From contig OZ316891.1 in the NCBI GenBank assembly GCA_973895155.1, positions 31,744,001 to 31,808,000 of the forward strand: a stretch of DNA of 64,000 nucleotides, written 5' to 3'. The translations under genes were made by a program, and so were the position numbers. The DNA comes from Marsupella aquatica (Eukaryota; Marchantiophyta). Below, piece by piece: positions 22,990 through 33,355 of this stretch (within the stretch, counting starts at the first letter, position 1; each line of letters opens with the position of its first letter). The notes below the pieces were generated by a model that was not told the DNA's origin, ran no database searches, and saw nothing but the letters and a program-made list of their open reading frames with translations.

Positions 22990-23100
22990 CTATTTTTACC
23001 TGAATTGAGACTAGAATTTTCCTGTTACCAGTATTTTTACCTATTACCAGTTTCTGTTATGAATACCTATTTCCTGTTTTCCTGCCTTTTGTAAACACCT
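22990..23100. repeat. Right terminal region with TTCCTG-type motif cluster
   Basis: TTTTCCTGTTACC, TTACCAGTTTCTG, TTTCCTGTTTTCC and CCTGCC are inverted counterparts of the left-end CAGGAA cluster. The shared stretch AACAGGAA(AA)TTCTAGT, read inward from both ends, marks them as the two ends of one element. The terminus itself is an imperfect match to the left end. Confidence 0.5.
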
Positions 23101-23109
23101 CCTCCACGC
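23101..23109. repeat. Right copy of the 9-bp target duplication
   Basis: CCTCCACGC pairs with TCTCCACAC at 12802-12810. The next codons (CAG CCA TTT ATG GAT) resume the LINE reverse transcriptase, as expected after an insertion. Confidence 0.6.
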
Positions 23110-24992
23110 AGCCATTTATGGATTTCTGTAATGCAGAGCTCGCTGCTGGTAGATTGCAGGGTCTTAGGATTAATTCTTCTTTACACATATGCTTTAGATT
23201 GTTTGTGGATAATGTAGGATTGTTCATCCCAACCACTGCTGAAGCTTTTGACCAGGCAAAAGAGGCGATTAGCTGTTATGAAACGGCCTCAAGAGCCAGA
23301 CTGAATCTGAAAAAATCTGTGATCATCCCATTTGCTTTAGAGGTGATTCCGGAGTGGCTTAGAAACACCGGATGCAAAATTAGCGAAAAAGGTATGGTGT
23401 AGTGCTACCTTGGAGCACCCTTCGGAGTGGACCTGTTGGAAGCACAGCTGCATAATTTTTGTCTAGATAAAATTGGGGCGAGGCTATCATCATGGTCCAC
23501 CAAATTTGTATCGTTCACAGGACATTTAGTGCTGATCAAACACGTCTTATAGGCTATTCCAATATATCACATGATGTTTATACGATCATCAGGAGAGTTA
23601 GCTAAGAAGATGACGATTCTGAATAGAACTTTTCTATGGGGAAGTAACCATCTCGGAGGACGCCGAATACCATTGGTGGCGTGGGAGAAGATGACACGAC
23701 CTAAACTGGAGGGGGGACTTGGATTGAAGGAATTTAGAAGTCATTCTGATGCCTTGTTGTGCAAATGGTTTACTGGGGCACTGGATGACCCAAATTCTGA
23801 ATGGGCCAAAATGTATGCGGCGAATCTTAGGCTGACAAAGTGGCAAAATTACAAGACTATGAGGAGGAATCACTATTCCATGACGGATCTGCTATTACTG
23901 AGTACCCCAAGATCTTTTGGTAAATTGGCATATACGGGAAAGCTTTGGGGTGCATGGGCTAAGGTACGAGAATACTTGATTTTTTGCCCTGGCACAGGCT
24001 CTATTCCAGGGAATTGGGGCATTGAGGACACAATACGTTGCTTGCACGGTTTTTATCATCTGCTCGAGAAGGATATCACATAGATTGTCCAAATCTTTGG
24101 TCGATTGGGAATTTGGACCACACTGGACCTCTGGTCTACTGTGGACAATAGATGGAAAGACATGTTAGGAAAATTACAAAGATTGAGAGGATTTACCATC
24201 ACTGGCCAAGCACAAAGCGCATTACTTCTTCGAAATCTTACTGAAGCCAGGATTGGAAGTTGCGCACCACTGGTGGATGCCTGCCTTTGGAGATGGACAG
24301 ATTTAGCTGCAAGGATGAGGAATTTTGGATTATCCAATACGAGGGTATATGAGATGCTACAACCCAAGGGCACGGACTTGGATCGTTTAAACCAAATATG
24401 GAGAGAAGCACTTACAGAGATGGAGTGGAGAGGCATTTGGAAAGTGTTGTGGAGATCAGACCTTTCTATGAGAGTGAAAGTTTTCATTTGGTGCGTTCTA
24501 GCAAAAGGATTATTCTCGAGATCAAGGGCATTGAAGATTGGGAAATCTAATGGTCACTGTCTGCTCTGTGACAACATGTTAGAAACCATCCCCCATCTAT
24601 TCTGTCACTGTTGTCATGCACAATGTTGTTGGATTGAAGCTAAAACTTGGATGAACGGAGATCTCATTGGTACCTATCTGAGCATCATTGGGCTGCTGAG
24701 ATCCTTTCAAGGTCGCACACTGTTACACTCACTCAGGGCATTTATAATTTACCAGATTTTATGGAGCATCTGGCTTGCTAGGAACTATGAAACCTTTGAT
24801 TTGGCACAGCGACAAGTGTTTGATCAATTACAGGTCATTTCAGACACAATGGATCATCTGGCTGCCATTATTGCAGCTACCATCCCCACCTCTGACAGGA
24901 AAAGGAGTCGACTACACGCTGCATCTGAAATGCTGAGAGAGGAACGCACAAGGCTTGTTAGGTCTGAAGTTAGAAGGCTAATAACTCGATAG
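23110..24992 (+). pseudogene. LINE ORF2, right part: reverse transcriptase end, thumb and zf-RVT-like domain
   Basis: One frame from 23118 to 24992 with three stops, all TAG (23400-23402, 23550-23552, 24081-24083), at places where Gln would fit (for example HVL-Q-AIPIY). The catalytic FADD box reads FVDN (23208-23219), so the polymerase is dead: two transitions (GCN to GTG, GAT to AAT) explain it. Downstream are YLGAPFGV, FLWG, GGLGLKEF and a Cys/His segment HCLLCDNMLETIPHLFCHCC typical of the RVT-associated zinc-binding domain. The 3' part (24993-25308) is UTR with an A-rich end. This half belongs to the LINE that starts at 11270. Confidence 0.85.
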
Positions 24993-25354
24993 GTTTTTTT
25001 CTTTTTTAATTAGGAAGTCTTAAGGTTCTACGAGGATTTCTTTCAGCTATGGACTTGCTATGAAACCAAGTAGAAGCCCATTGAATGTTAGGTGGAAATG
25101 ACATCTGACTGATCCTTCTCCTGGATATTAACAGTAGACTGAAATCAAAGGATTCTTACCAAGGAGGCTGTTAGTTTGGCTTAGGGTTTTTGTGGAAAAT
25201 CTTTACTGCCCTTGCGGCTTTTTTGCCTTTGGGGCCTGCTCGAGGGCCTGCTGGTTTCCCTCTCCGTGGGGTTCAAGCGGAATAAACAAAATTTCAAAAC
25301 AAAAAAAAACCATTCACAATGTCATTTGAACACTCAATAGACTATTGTAGTCAA

Positions 25355-25480
25355 TGAAACTTACTTGAGTCCATTTCAGTTCATCAACCTTCCATTTCGT
25401 TCAACCAAATACTTAAGTCCATTTCATTCATCAAAAAACTTAAGTCCATAGCATTCAACCAAATACTTAAGTATAATTTA
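25355..25480. repeat. Short direct repeats around CTTAAGTCCATTT
   Basis: Variants of ACTTAAGTCCAT follow one another at about 25362, 25410, 25438 and 25466, each flanked by TTCA/CAACC-like spacers. It is a small degenerate tandem array just downstream of the LINE tail. Function unknown. Confidence 0.5.
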
Positions 25481-25552
25481 GGTTGTCTTATGGGTCCACT
25501 ACAAAAAAGGTTCAAGTTATAAGATGGTGGAATTAGTAGCAGTCATGCTGGT

Positions 25553-26181
25553 CTAGTCATGGGTACTTGGGATATCAGAACCCTCTGGGATGACATGGCG
25601 AGTACAGTAAATCATGCGCCACTGTCCAATGTCCCAGGTGTCTCGGCCCCTCACCCTTCTCCTCAAGTGCCTGTTTGCTGTTGGTCCTTCATCACGACAC
25701 CATGCACGAGGGCATCTACGACATTGGACAAAATCCCAAATGCCCTCCCGATACTCCTTACAGACCTCACAGTAATGTCGTGGGCATATAAGAGCATCGG
25801 GATGTGCATCAGGGTTATCTGGATGGCGGGTGAAAGGCATTTCCCCCAATCGCAGAAGTGTCCGGAGACAACCCACATGGTAAAATGAGTAGCAGTCATC
25901 ATGAGAACACTGGATCACAAGGGGCTCATATGTGGTGGGTCTCAAGGTTCTGCCAAGGAGTCCACAACCAAAACATCTTCCTCATCAGGGTTGTGGCCAT
26001 CAACTACATAATGAAAATGGCGACCACAAGGGCCATCACAGAACAAAACAATTCCTCCCTCATCACATTCAAAACAGCAAGGGGGATCCATACGAAGGTG
26101 CTCCCTATGCCCAAATCTTGGATCCAGCAACTGACGAGCAATGTGTGCCATGCTGAACAAGATCTGCAAAATTACCTTCAA
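25553..26181 (-). pseudogene. EDM2-like PHD-finger gene fragment
   Basis: The first frame (26181-25942) holds a PHD start, CFECDEGGIVLFCDGPC then GRHFHYVVDGH. One base out of frame, 25945-25553 continues with QCSHDDCYSFYHVGCLRTLL, ICPRHYCEVC and FVQCRRCPRAWC, then MIYCTRHVIPEGSDIP. The order (PHD; YHVxCxxxLLRLG; CPxHxCxVC; CRRCP; IYCxxH) matches my memory of plant EDM2, a PHD protein that acts in transposon silencing and IBM1 processing. The segment that should lie between the two frames is shortened, and most of the protein is missing. I read it as a captured or decayed gene copy. It could also be another multi-PHD protein. Confidence 0.5.
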
Positions 26182-26350
26182 AAATTAGGGCCACCAGCAA
26201 TCATTAGGGCAAGCAGAGGGGCAGGCATGTGATGTACCAGAAGGAGCGATAGTCCACCAGCAATCATAGCCAGTAGGCACCACCAGGGGCATGACTTCCT
26301 TGTGGGCTCCTTTGATCCATCCTGCAATGTGAGCAATGCAGAATCAGAAG

Positions 26351-26608
26351 TTAACAACTTGAGTGTGCATCACCATCATGGGCAGAACCTGGACGTGTCC
26401 CACCACAGACACAATCATTGATGAAATGATAGGTGTTCCACGCCAGGCAACCACCCCATGACATTCTTGCCATGTACTGTGCAAAAGTCTGCACTATGTT
26501 AGAGTCACCTCCCCTACAACGATCACATGTTTGGGTGTGACAATGGAGACAAGCCTCCAAGAAGACACGGTCCTCATCCAGCCAGCATCGCCCTCCGGAC
26601 CTCTTCAA
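26351..26608 (-). CDS. Cys/His-rich fragment, unknown
   Basis: 85 codons with CLHCHTQTCDRC and CVCGG cysteine groups, upstream on the same strand as the EDM2-like fragment. It may be another exon of that gene. No family is recognised, and the start codon is not certain. Confidence 0.25.
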   Translation of the reverse strand: MKRSGGRCWLDEDRVFLEACLHCHTQTCDRCRGGDSNIVQTFAQYMARMSWGGCLAWNTYHFINDCVCGGTRPGSAHDGDAHSSC

Positions 26609-26819
26609 TGAAAGGAAAGACCACGTACATCACAGGCAGAGAGGAAATGCTAGCAAAAAATAGCAACATCAATGTGTGACAACATTTGCAAGAGGAGCGA
26701 CCTCCAAGGGGCCATAGAAGCTAGGAGTATCACCTTCCTTCCGCCGATCCAAGCTCTGTAGAGTAGTGTCTAAAACCAAGTAGCAGTCGACCTCCACACG
26801 CCTCCACAATCTACCTACT

Positions 26820-27240
26820 CTCCAAACTTGCACAGCAACAGTCCTTCCGCCCTCCAAACTTGCGGCAATAGCAGTCCTCCCGACCTCCTCAAAGAGAATG
26901 GACGGACCTCTAAAACCGTGGCAGCAGGAGTCCTCCCGGCCTCCACAGTTGACTACAGCTCCAGCTTGCAGCAGCGCACAACAATCAACCTTTGATTTCT
27001 CACAAAGAAATTGGAGAGCCTCTGAACTTGCGCCAACAACAGTCCTCCCGACCTCCTCAATCAACTAGAGCTCCAATGTCGCGGCAACGCTACACAACAC
27101 AACAATCCTCTGATTCCCACAAAGAAGATGGAGCTCCAAACGCACCAACAATGCAGCTCCCGGCCTCCACAGTCGACTACAGCTCCAAGGTTGGCAGCGC
27201 TACACATCAATCCTCTCGTCTCTCACGAAGAAAACATTGA
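26820..27240. repeat. Imperfect tandem repeat, about 100-bp units
   Basis: Segments around CAGTCCTCCCGACCTCCTCAA and CGGCCTCCACAGTYGACTACAG recur near 26865, 26930, 27035 and 27155, with AACTTGCGGCAA-type spacers. Three to four diverged units can be followed. It lies upstream of the minus-strand PHD fragment and may be the expanded 5' part of that gene. Confidence 0.5.
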
Positions 27241-28036
27241 GTTTGAAACTCAATGTTCGTGAATCAACCTGAGTTCGTCGACCACCCTTGGGCCCATTCC
27301 CGCTTGAGCTTCCATCCCCGTCCCTGCAGCCGCCATCCGACCCTTATTTGGCCGTTGGATCTAAAACCCTAGACATCAACGGCCCTTGAAAACCCCGACT
27401 GGATGTCGTGGGTCCCCCTACCCACTTTAGACCCCACCCCCAATAAACTATTTTTTAGACTGAAGTTTGGTTAGAGTTGGGCATAAATTTAAACATGCAT
27501 ATTGTGGCAAATATGAATATTTACGACCTTAAAAAACACGTGTCCCTATTACAATGAGACATGTGTACCAGTACATACATGATGCGTGTCGCATATATTA
27601 ATATTTGTACCAATTACCCTTACTTTGTTGGACACCTTCCGTGGAATGTGTTTCGTTTTAAAAATGCCTATTGTTCTTTAAAGCAGCCCAACAATTAAAA
27701 TGGGCCCTATTGTTCTTCCATGAAACTTTGGAAGTCTTCCGCCAAACCCAATTAAATGGCCCTATACTTTGTCGCACGTGATGTGGGACTTCCACGGAAG
27801 TGACCCCCCTGAGCTCTTGCCGCTCTTGAATTTCATACTCACGTTCTCGCAGTTCAAACTCACGTTCTCGCATGTGAGAATCATGTTCTTAGATATCAAC
27901 ATCACGCTTGGCCGTAGAAGCCATCTCAGCACAACTGTTTGCCATGGTTCTCAAATGCACTTGTTAATCACTACTCGACTTGGTTGCCTTTTGCTTCACA
28001 CCTCTCTTGCTTGGGCCATAAAAGTCCTGAGGGGAT
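27241..28036. other. No gene seen
   Basis: Includes the C-rich motif AAAACCCTAG, AT-rich parts and the upstream flank of the next broken gene. No frame, RNA gene or repeat that I can defend. Confidence 0.35.
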
Positions 28037-29936
28037 ATGATGGTTCTCTCACTCCACCAACGTCTAGCGCAAAAGGCGGGGTGTGGTAGGAGGGCTCGGG
28101 ATGCACGAGGTGGGCGTGAAGAAGAAGCGGACGAGGTTGACGAGTGTGAAGCTGAGGTCATCGCATCAACAACGCCCAAAAAGCTGGATCGGAATGAGTG
28201 GATTGATGCGGTACCCGACAAGCAGTGGCTTTTGTTTCCTCGGGAGGAGGATGATGTGTTCAAGGCATTATGTATAGATAAGCGTGACCCCTGTTTAATG
28301 GACGATTCAGGGTTAGAAGATTTTATCAGATTACCCTGGCTACAAAACGATGCAAGCCAGCGGGAGTTGATGGAGTTCATAGGTAATTGGGATCGTGCCA
28401 AAAAAGTGACTCGTGTCTATGGCCGGGAATTTGTATTGAACATGCGGGTAGTGTCAGAGGTGTTTGGCTTACGGCAAGGTCGAACTAACAAAATCGAACA
28501 ACGGGCGGTGGCTAAGATAGAAAAGTGGGATGATTTTGAAGGGCCACCGTAAACGAACGGGTTCCTTCAAACTCAGTGCACCAACAAGTAGTTTTTGGAA
28601 TTGTTGGATTTCCTTCGGGTTACATTGTGGTTTACCAACAGTCGAACTGAGATAGGTAAGAGCCAGGTGATTTTAGGACAAAATCTAGGGGAGGTTAGAG
28701 ATTATTGTGGGTTTCTTTACAGGAAACTGTTGGACGAGTTAAATTCTAACCGCAAGGTTATAGCGGATGGAGCTCTTTCTGGAGCTGTTTCCAAGCTGTC
28801 ATATCATTTGCCGATGATATGCAAGTATGCTTGGAGGGAGATTTTGGGAATAAGTGGTATGGTAGATGAGATAGCAGCCAACAAATCGCAGACGGCACCA
28901 GGTGAGCAAGAGGAGAATACATCTTCTCCGTTGGTAGCAACAAGCGCCGAGGATTTGAAGAAGCCACTCTTGGAGGTGCTTAGTCCAGATGACTGGGTGC
29001 CTGAGAAAGAATCGTGTCCTAGTGGTAGTTCACCAGCGCAAGCTGAAGTGGATGAACCTGTTAGTCGGCGATGCACAAGGGCAAATAAACAGGGGCAAAA
29101 TGAAGGTGGCACTACAACAGGGCATGGTCTCAAAGCCAAAGCGAGAGGTGCAAGAAGAGGCGGCGTTGCTGAGGCAAGTTCCAGGTCACCGATCGATTAT
29201 GATATTAGGAATTGCGTCGGGGAGACATCGAATGAGGACTTTGGGATACAGGGAATAAAGGTGCAGAACCAAGGCGGAGTCCGGCAACGGCATTCAGCCA
29301 TGTCGGAGCCGACGCTGCAAGAGCCCGCTTTTCCTACTAGTGGTAAGGGGTCCGAAGAAGCGCACCAGGAGTGTTTTAGGATGCCACTGTGAATTTGGAG
29401 GGAGAATGCCAGGGGGTCCATGGCAAGCCAAAATGAAGGTTCCAAGCAAGCACGTCGAGTTTCCGGCAAGGGTCCGGGATGAGGAGCGAGTAGTTTGTGC
29501 AATTCATACAATCCAACCCTCGTCGAAGGAATACCTTAGGATTGTTGAATTTGACGGTAATTTGTTTAATAAACTTCAGGAGTCAAAGACAAACACAATA
29601 TTTGCCCTCAGTGGTGAGGTGGCCGACTTGGTTGTTGCTGTGCTTAAGGAAGAGCTGGAGTCAAAGCCGAGGATCATTAAGATGCTGGCCGAGAAGAAAT
29701 TGTTTGAAGATCAATTGAAGGAAGCTGAGGCCGAGAATAAATGTCTTGAAGATCAATTGAAGGAAGCTAAGGCTCAATTGAAGGAGACTGAGGCCGAGTT
29801 AGCGTGCAGGACGGAAGAGAGAAACGAGGCGGGGAACAAAGCCAAGAGATTGAGTGGAGATGTCGAACGTCTGAAATCGCAGGCGAACACCCAGTTGAAA
29901 CAGCTGCATAAGCTCATCGGCAGACCCAATGGGTGA
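28037..29936 (+). pseudogene. Relative of the 1-3300 gene: globular block plus coiled coil, broken
   Basis: The frame from 28037 is in phase through TAA (28550-28552) and TAG (28589-28591) to 29392. A frameshift leads to the last frame, 29340-29936. The globular block shares RLPWL, MEFIGNWD, VYGREFVL, SEVFGL, TNGF and DFLRVT with the gene at 1-3300. The final ~110 residues are heptad-like (FEDQLKEAEAENKCLEDQLK), so the domain order is conserved although the linker is shorter. The first in-frame ATG is not obvious. The two copies differ considerably and are therefore old members of one dispersed family, probably transposon-encoded. Confidence 0.55.
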
Positions 29937-31757
29937 AGTACAAGGGGGAAGGCAGCTTCAGAAGAATATAACTGAGGGATTGGCCGAGTACTTGGTCATC
30001 GTCTGTCAGTCAAGAATAATGTGAAGCCAGGGTTGAGCTCCGGTCCCCCAAGGAAACTCAGGTCGAAGGGTCGATTGGGTCACGTTGGATGAAGGAGACT
30101 CGGAGCTTGATGGAACCTCTGGAGATGTATACTTAGGCAAAGAATGTAAAATTAAGTAAAGAAATAAAAGAAAGAACCAAAACAGGTAAATCGCATAAGC
30201 GTTGCTTGTCGTTAGTGAAAGTGTTTAGTTCGCTTTGATGAGTAAATTTCTCACAGAGTAATAATACCGCACATTAGGCGTGACTGGACGGTAACAAAGA
30301 ATACTCTGCAATTTTTAGACTTTAGTAGTAGTTCCTAGTTAAATAGGTGAAGAACTTCCCAAGGAGGTTGTTGCTAGTTATAGGTGAAGAAATTTATATC
30401 CCGAAGCAGCTTGCGGCGAGCGGGTAAGAGTGTCGGAAGAGTTGGCTGGGAATTTAGGGTTTAGGGGCCGTGCAAATTGTGCGGGTGGAGTTTGGGGAAT
30501 TGTGCGGGTGGGATCATCTACCTCGGGCCACTGGAGTGGAATTGCGTCATTGGGTAGGAGTAGCATGCTTAGCATGGTCTTTTGTTGAAACAGGGGGACG
30601 ATGAACGTCAGGCAAGTACAGAGAGATCGTGGATCCAATTGACATCGTCGTTCATAGTGTGCGTACTGTGTTGTGTGTTATCTATGATTGTAACTTGAGG
30701 ATTCCACCTTGTGTATGTGAGTTTAATAAATGTGTAGATGAGAGTACACTTGGTCGGTCTCTAAACCAACAACACACACCTCGGTCTACCCTCCACGGGA
30801 GGAATGCTAAGTTGAGTGGGTTGAAAGTTAGTGGATCCTTTCCTAGTCTCCAATGAATGTCCAAACTTCCGTATTGGGGAAGTCGAGTGAAATCCTAACC
30901 ATCTCCACTCTCAATCCAGTTTGCACAATGAGTGATGTAAACTATCTAAGATTAATCATATCCACACACCAGCTAACGTAGAGGAATTGAACATCTTTTT
31001 CCGTTCTGATTAAAAAAATTGTTATTGAAGGGTTAGGGCCTTGAGTATCTTGATTGTATGCAGACAAAATGCCTCGACCACAAAATGACAACTTCTTGGA
31101 GGACTTCTTTGGTGCATTGGAAAGTTGTAGCCCTCCTGAGCTCAGCTGGGTCTGGGGGCACCATGGGTTCTTGGGGTTTGCAGGTGTTAACTCGCCCGCT
31201 TGCCAAATCCTGCAGAACAGCAGCCAAGCCGTGTTCAATCTCCCAAGGGGGCTTGTGTTGGGAAGGCAAGGCCAAGTAGGTGTGGAGGTTGAGTTCCAAG
31301 AGTGCTCGGTCCCTAGGCCATTAGTGAGGTGAATCGGGAGTTGGTGCTAGAGTCGGGGCCATTCTGGTCCCTACTTGTTGGGACAAGCTAGGCTATTTGG
31401 GCCATGAGCATGTCCTGGGGTCAGGGCGGTTAGTTGGTGATGGATAGGTACAAGGGGGAACCCGGGCTACGCCCAAGGAAGGAGCTCTTCTGGACAAACA
31501 GTCTGTATTCTCGACATTGTGTGACTGCGTACCCTCGTGTGTTGGTCCTGGGCAGTATTCCTGGCTGGTAGGGATAGACCTATCTTCATGAACCTCAACG
31601 TCATCATCACCTGCAAATGACGTAACCTGCTTGTTGTTCTATTTAATAAAGGAATTAAAGATATAGGTGTTGAAAAAGGGACAATGATTTCAGTGCAAAA
31701 TAAAATCTGTGATAAAATATCACATAATCACTTGCATAAAAAAATACCAAAATATAG
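29937..31757. other. No gene seen
   Basis: Only short shadow frames on both strands. Some stretches look like decayed coding sequence, but I recognise no domain. No terminal repeats found. Confidence 0.35.
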
Positions 31758-32276
31758 CTACACCGTGCAAAAAGAAACCAATGTAGAGGCAAAAGTAAGT
31801 AAGTTCTTACTCTCTGATGATAAATCAAATGGATTCTCCTGTGCATTTCGGTCCATAGAAGAGATGTCAGATATGAACTTTTTAGGTGGAGTGATGCGTG
31901 GAATATCTGCATACCACTCCTGGATCAACAATTGCTCATACAGATCAACAGAAAAATTAGTGGGGAATCGATGGTCACATCGGTCCTTGTCACCCATGTT
32001 AAAGTAAGAAACCTGCCCAGTTTTCTCCTTCCTTTCATAGTCATAAATTGTTTTAAACTTCTTCTCAATAAGCTGCCACTTCTTACAAGAGTTTGGATCT
32101 CGAATAGGATTAGTGTACCCCTCATCCACCGTAAACTTTGCCACTGCTTTCCATTTCAACTTGCTACTAGTCATTTTTTTGTGTGTTGAGCCTTCCATAA
32201 TGATAGTGTGATATTCATTCTATTTTGGTGCAATGAGAACCGTCATCTCCTCGTCAGTCCAATCTGGCAACCATCA
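31758..32276 (-). pseudogene. Trihelix/Myb-SANT-like DNA-binding exon
   Basis: Reading from about 32276, the frame gives LPDWTDEEMTVLIAPK, a TAG, then NEYHT and the 146-codon frame from 32198. Features are LKWKAVAKF, NSCKKWQLIEKKFKTIYDYE, and SYFNMGDKDR followed by RFPTNFSVDLYEQL. The three spaced Trp/Phe helices match the trihelix or SANT-like layout found in plant transcription factors and in accessory proteins of some transposons. A splice donor may lie near 31800. It directly abuts the methyltransferase-like fragment at 32277 on the same strand, so the two may be one fused gene or a chance junction. Confidence 0.45.
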
Positions 32277-32599
32277 TCAGAAAGCATGCCATCATCAAAA
32301 AGGAAAGGGTCCACAGCTCAGAAAAAAGCATTGGGAACTGTGTGGTCTGGTACATTCCACTTTGGAACCCGACGGTCCATGAGCGTAGGTTTTAGTCCAG
32401 TAGGAAGATAAATGAATCCCGCATTGACTCCAAATGATCTTTCCTTTCCTCCTCTGATGACTCCTTTTTCTCGGGAACCCGACTTGATTAAGTCCTTTCC
32501 CCATTTCTTAGCATCTGTCACCCACTCTGGTTTCTCTTCTTTGTTGAAAGCACTCTCAATAAATTCTTGTATGATTTGTTTCCACCATGCAATGCCTTG
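32277..32599 (-). pseudogene. ParB/methyltransferase-like gene family member, downstream fragment
   Basis: Matches exon 3 of the gene at 18224-22340: CMVETN...IQEFIESA, WGKDLIKSGSREKG, GGKERSFGVNAGFIYLPTG, RRVPKWNVPDHTVP, FDDGML. Similarity stops just after FDDGML, and a SANT-like frame follows. The upstream part of the same exon continues at 36880, because copia element 1 landed inside it. The sequence is clearly diverged from the copy in the LINE, so it is not a recent duplicate. Confidence 0.7.
32595..32599. repeat. Target duplication CCTTG of copia 1 (left)
   Basis: CCTTG immediately precedes the 5' LTR and is repeated at 36880-36884 right after the 3' LTR. Five bases is the normal Ty1/copia duplication length. 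Confidence 0.9.
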
Positions 32600-32758
32600 T
32601 GTTATGAGTTAAACCTAACCCGTTAACCCTAGGTAATAGAGGTTAAGGAGTAGTTACATAACTACCTCCATATAACCCCACATATGTACCAAACATTAAC
32701 ATTATTATTGATGTTGGAGATTGGAGTACATTCTGGCTATGGTGTCCTCATTCTAACA
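32600..32758 (+). repeat. 5' LTR of copia element 1 (159 bp)
   Basis: Begins TGTTATGAGTTAAACC and ends CATTCTAACA. It differs from the 3' LTR (36721-36879) at a single base (32639 G versus 36760 C), so the insertion is young. Confidence 0.95.
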
Positions 32759-32775
32759 CGTTATCAGCACGTCTC
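32759..32775 (+). promoter_or_regulatory. Primer-binding site of copia 1
   Basis: CGTTATCAGCACGTCTC follows the 5' LTR without spacing. The same TTATCAGCACG core follows the LTR of copia 2, and a variant follows that of copia 3, which marks it as the minus-strand priming site, probably for an initiator methionine tRNA fragment (inference). Confidence 0.65.
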
Positions 32776-33355
32776 ATTGAGCAATGTACATAGGCCAATA
32801 GTAGAAGAACTTACGAACATGCAATTTGATTACCCTCCATCTATAGGAAAGAAATTGAATACATCCTCAGGACGATAGTACAGCCATGAAAGGACAATTT
32901 TACATAGTTGTTTCCCCTTAAGACCCAGGAAGGATTGAAATCATAGGAACAGTCTTCCTCCCACACATGACCTGTTATGCAATCCCACATTCAAAGACCA
33001 AGATGTACATGGCCCGGAAATAGCACAGATTACACTCAGGATTCCGAAGACCATTGATAACAACAACTCCAAAGTGCGCCCTCATGAAATTGCCCAAGAT
33101 TATGGACATTTGATTGCGTACAGACAACATCGAGTATAAATTCACAACAGGAAGCGGCCTACAAAGGGAAGTCATACAAACATTTGTGAATCCCTAATCA
33201 TTGATCAAGGATCTAATATTTACTCATGTCATAGTACCACTACGAAATTAAGCTCACACACCAAATTGTGAGAGGGGGATCATTGACATTTCAAAACCGT
33301 TGAGAAGGCCTACAATATCTGCATCAGAAGAAGACCATAAATAAACTACACTTAT

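Larger units (their letters stand above)
12811..23100. mobile_element. Mutator-like (MULE-like) element of about 10.3 kb carrying a transposase and a ParB/methyltransferase-like gene
   Basis: It interrupts a LINE cleanly and is bordered by a 9-bp near-duplication. Termini are GGGTATAGCC on the left and, read inward, AGGTGTTTAC on the right. Both ends hold clusters of a CAGGAA motif and share AACAGGAA(AA)TTCTAGT. Inside are a minus-strand transposase (13851-17250), a divergent promoter with five palindromes and a half-site (17251-18223), and a plus-strand spliced gene (18224-22340). Seventeen copies of a 13-15 bp palindrome occur only in this interval. Terminal inverted repeats are short and imperfect, which is unlike classical MULEs, so the class rests mainly on the transposase and target length. 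Confidence 0.65.
11270..25308 (+). mobile_element. L1-type (non-LTR) retrotransposon, 5'-truncated, split by a 10.3-kb insertion
   Basis: The left part (to 12810) encodes the end of the endonuclease domain and the start of the reverse transcriptase. The right part (from 23110) resumes the reverse transcriptase at exactly the interrupted position and continues through the FADD-box region to a C-terminal zinc-binding (zf-RVT-like) domain. The 3' end has a short A-rich tail at about 25280-25308. Removing 12811-23100 and one copy of the duplicated 9-bp target restores the palm sequence around FAIST and QPFMDF. Premature stops occur in both halves, so the element was already dying or decayed after the insertion. 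Confidence 0.85.

Noticed and set aside
25497-25510. CACTACAAAAAAGG as a CACTA transposon end left of the PHD fragment
   Set aside because: The sequence fits, but no opposite end or subterminal repeats were found in 25.5-28 kb.
31033-31332. Overlapping frames on both strands near 31.1-31.3 kb
   Set aside because: Four frames overlap with no motif and no consistent start; not supported as a gene.
32208-32521. Plus-strand and alternative minus-strand frames with 'RRSMSVG' around 32.3 kb
   Set aside because: They are other-frame readings of the methyltransferase-like fragment, as shown by the same shadow frames at 20911-21203.
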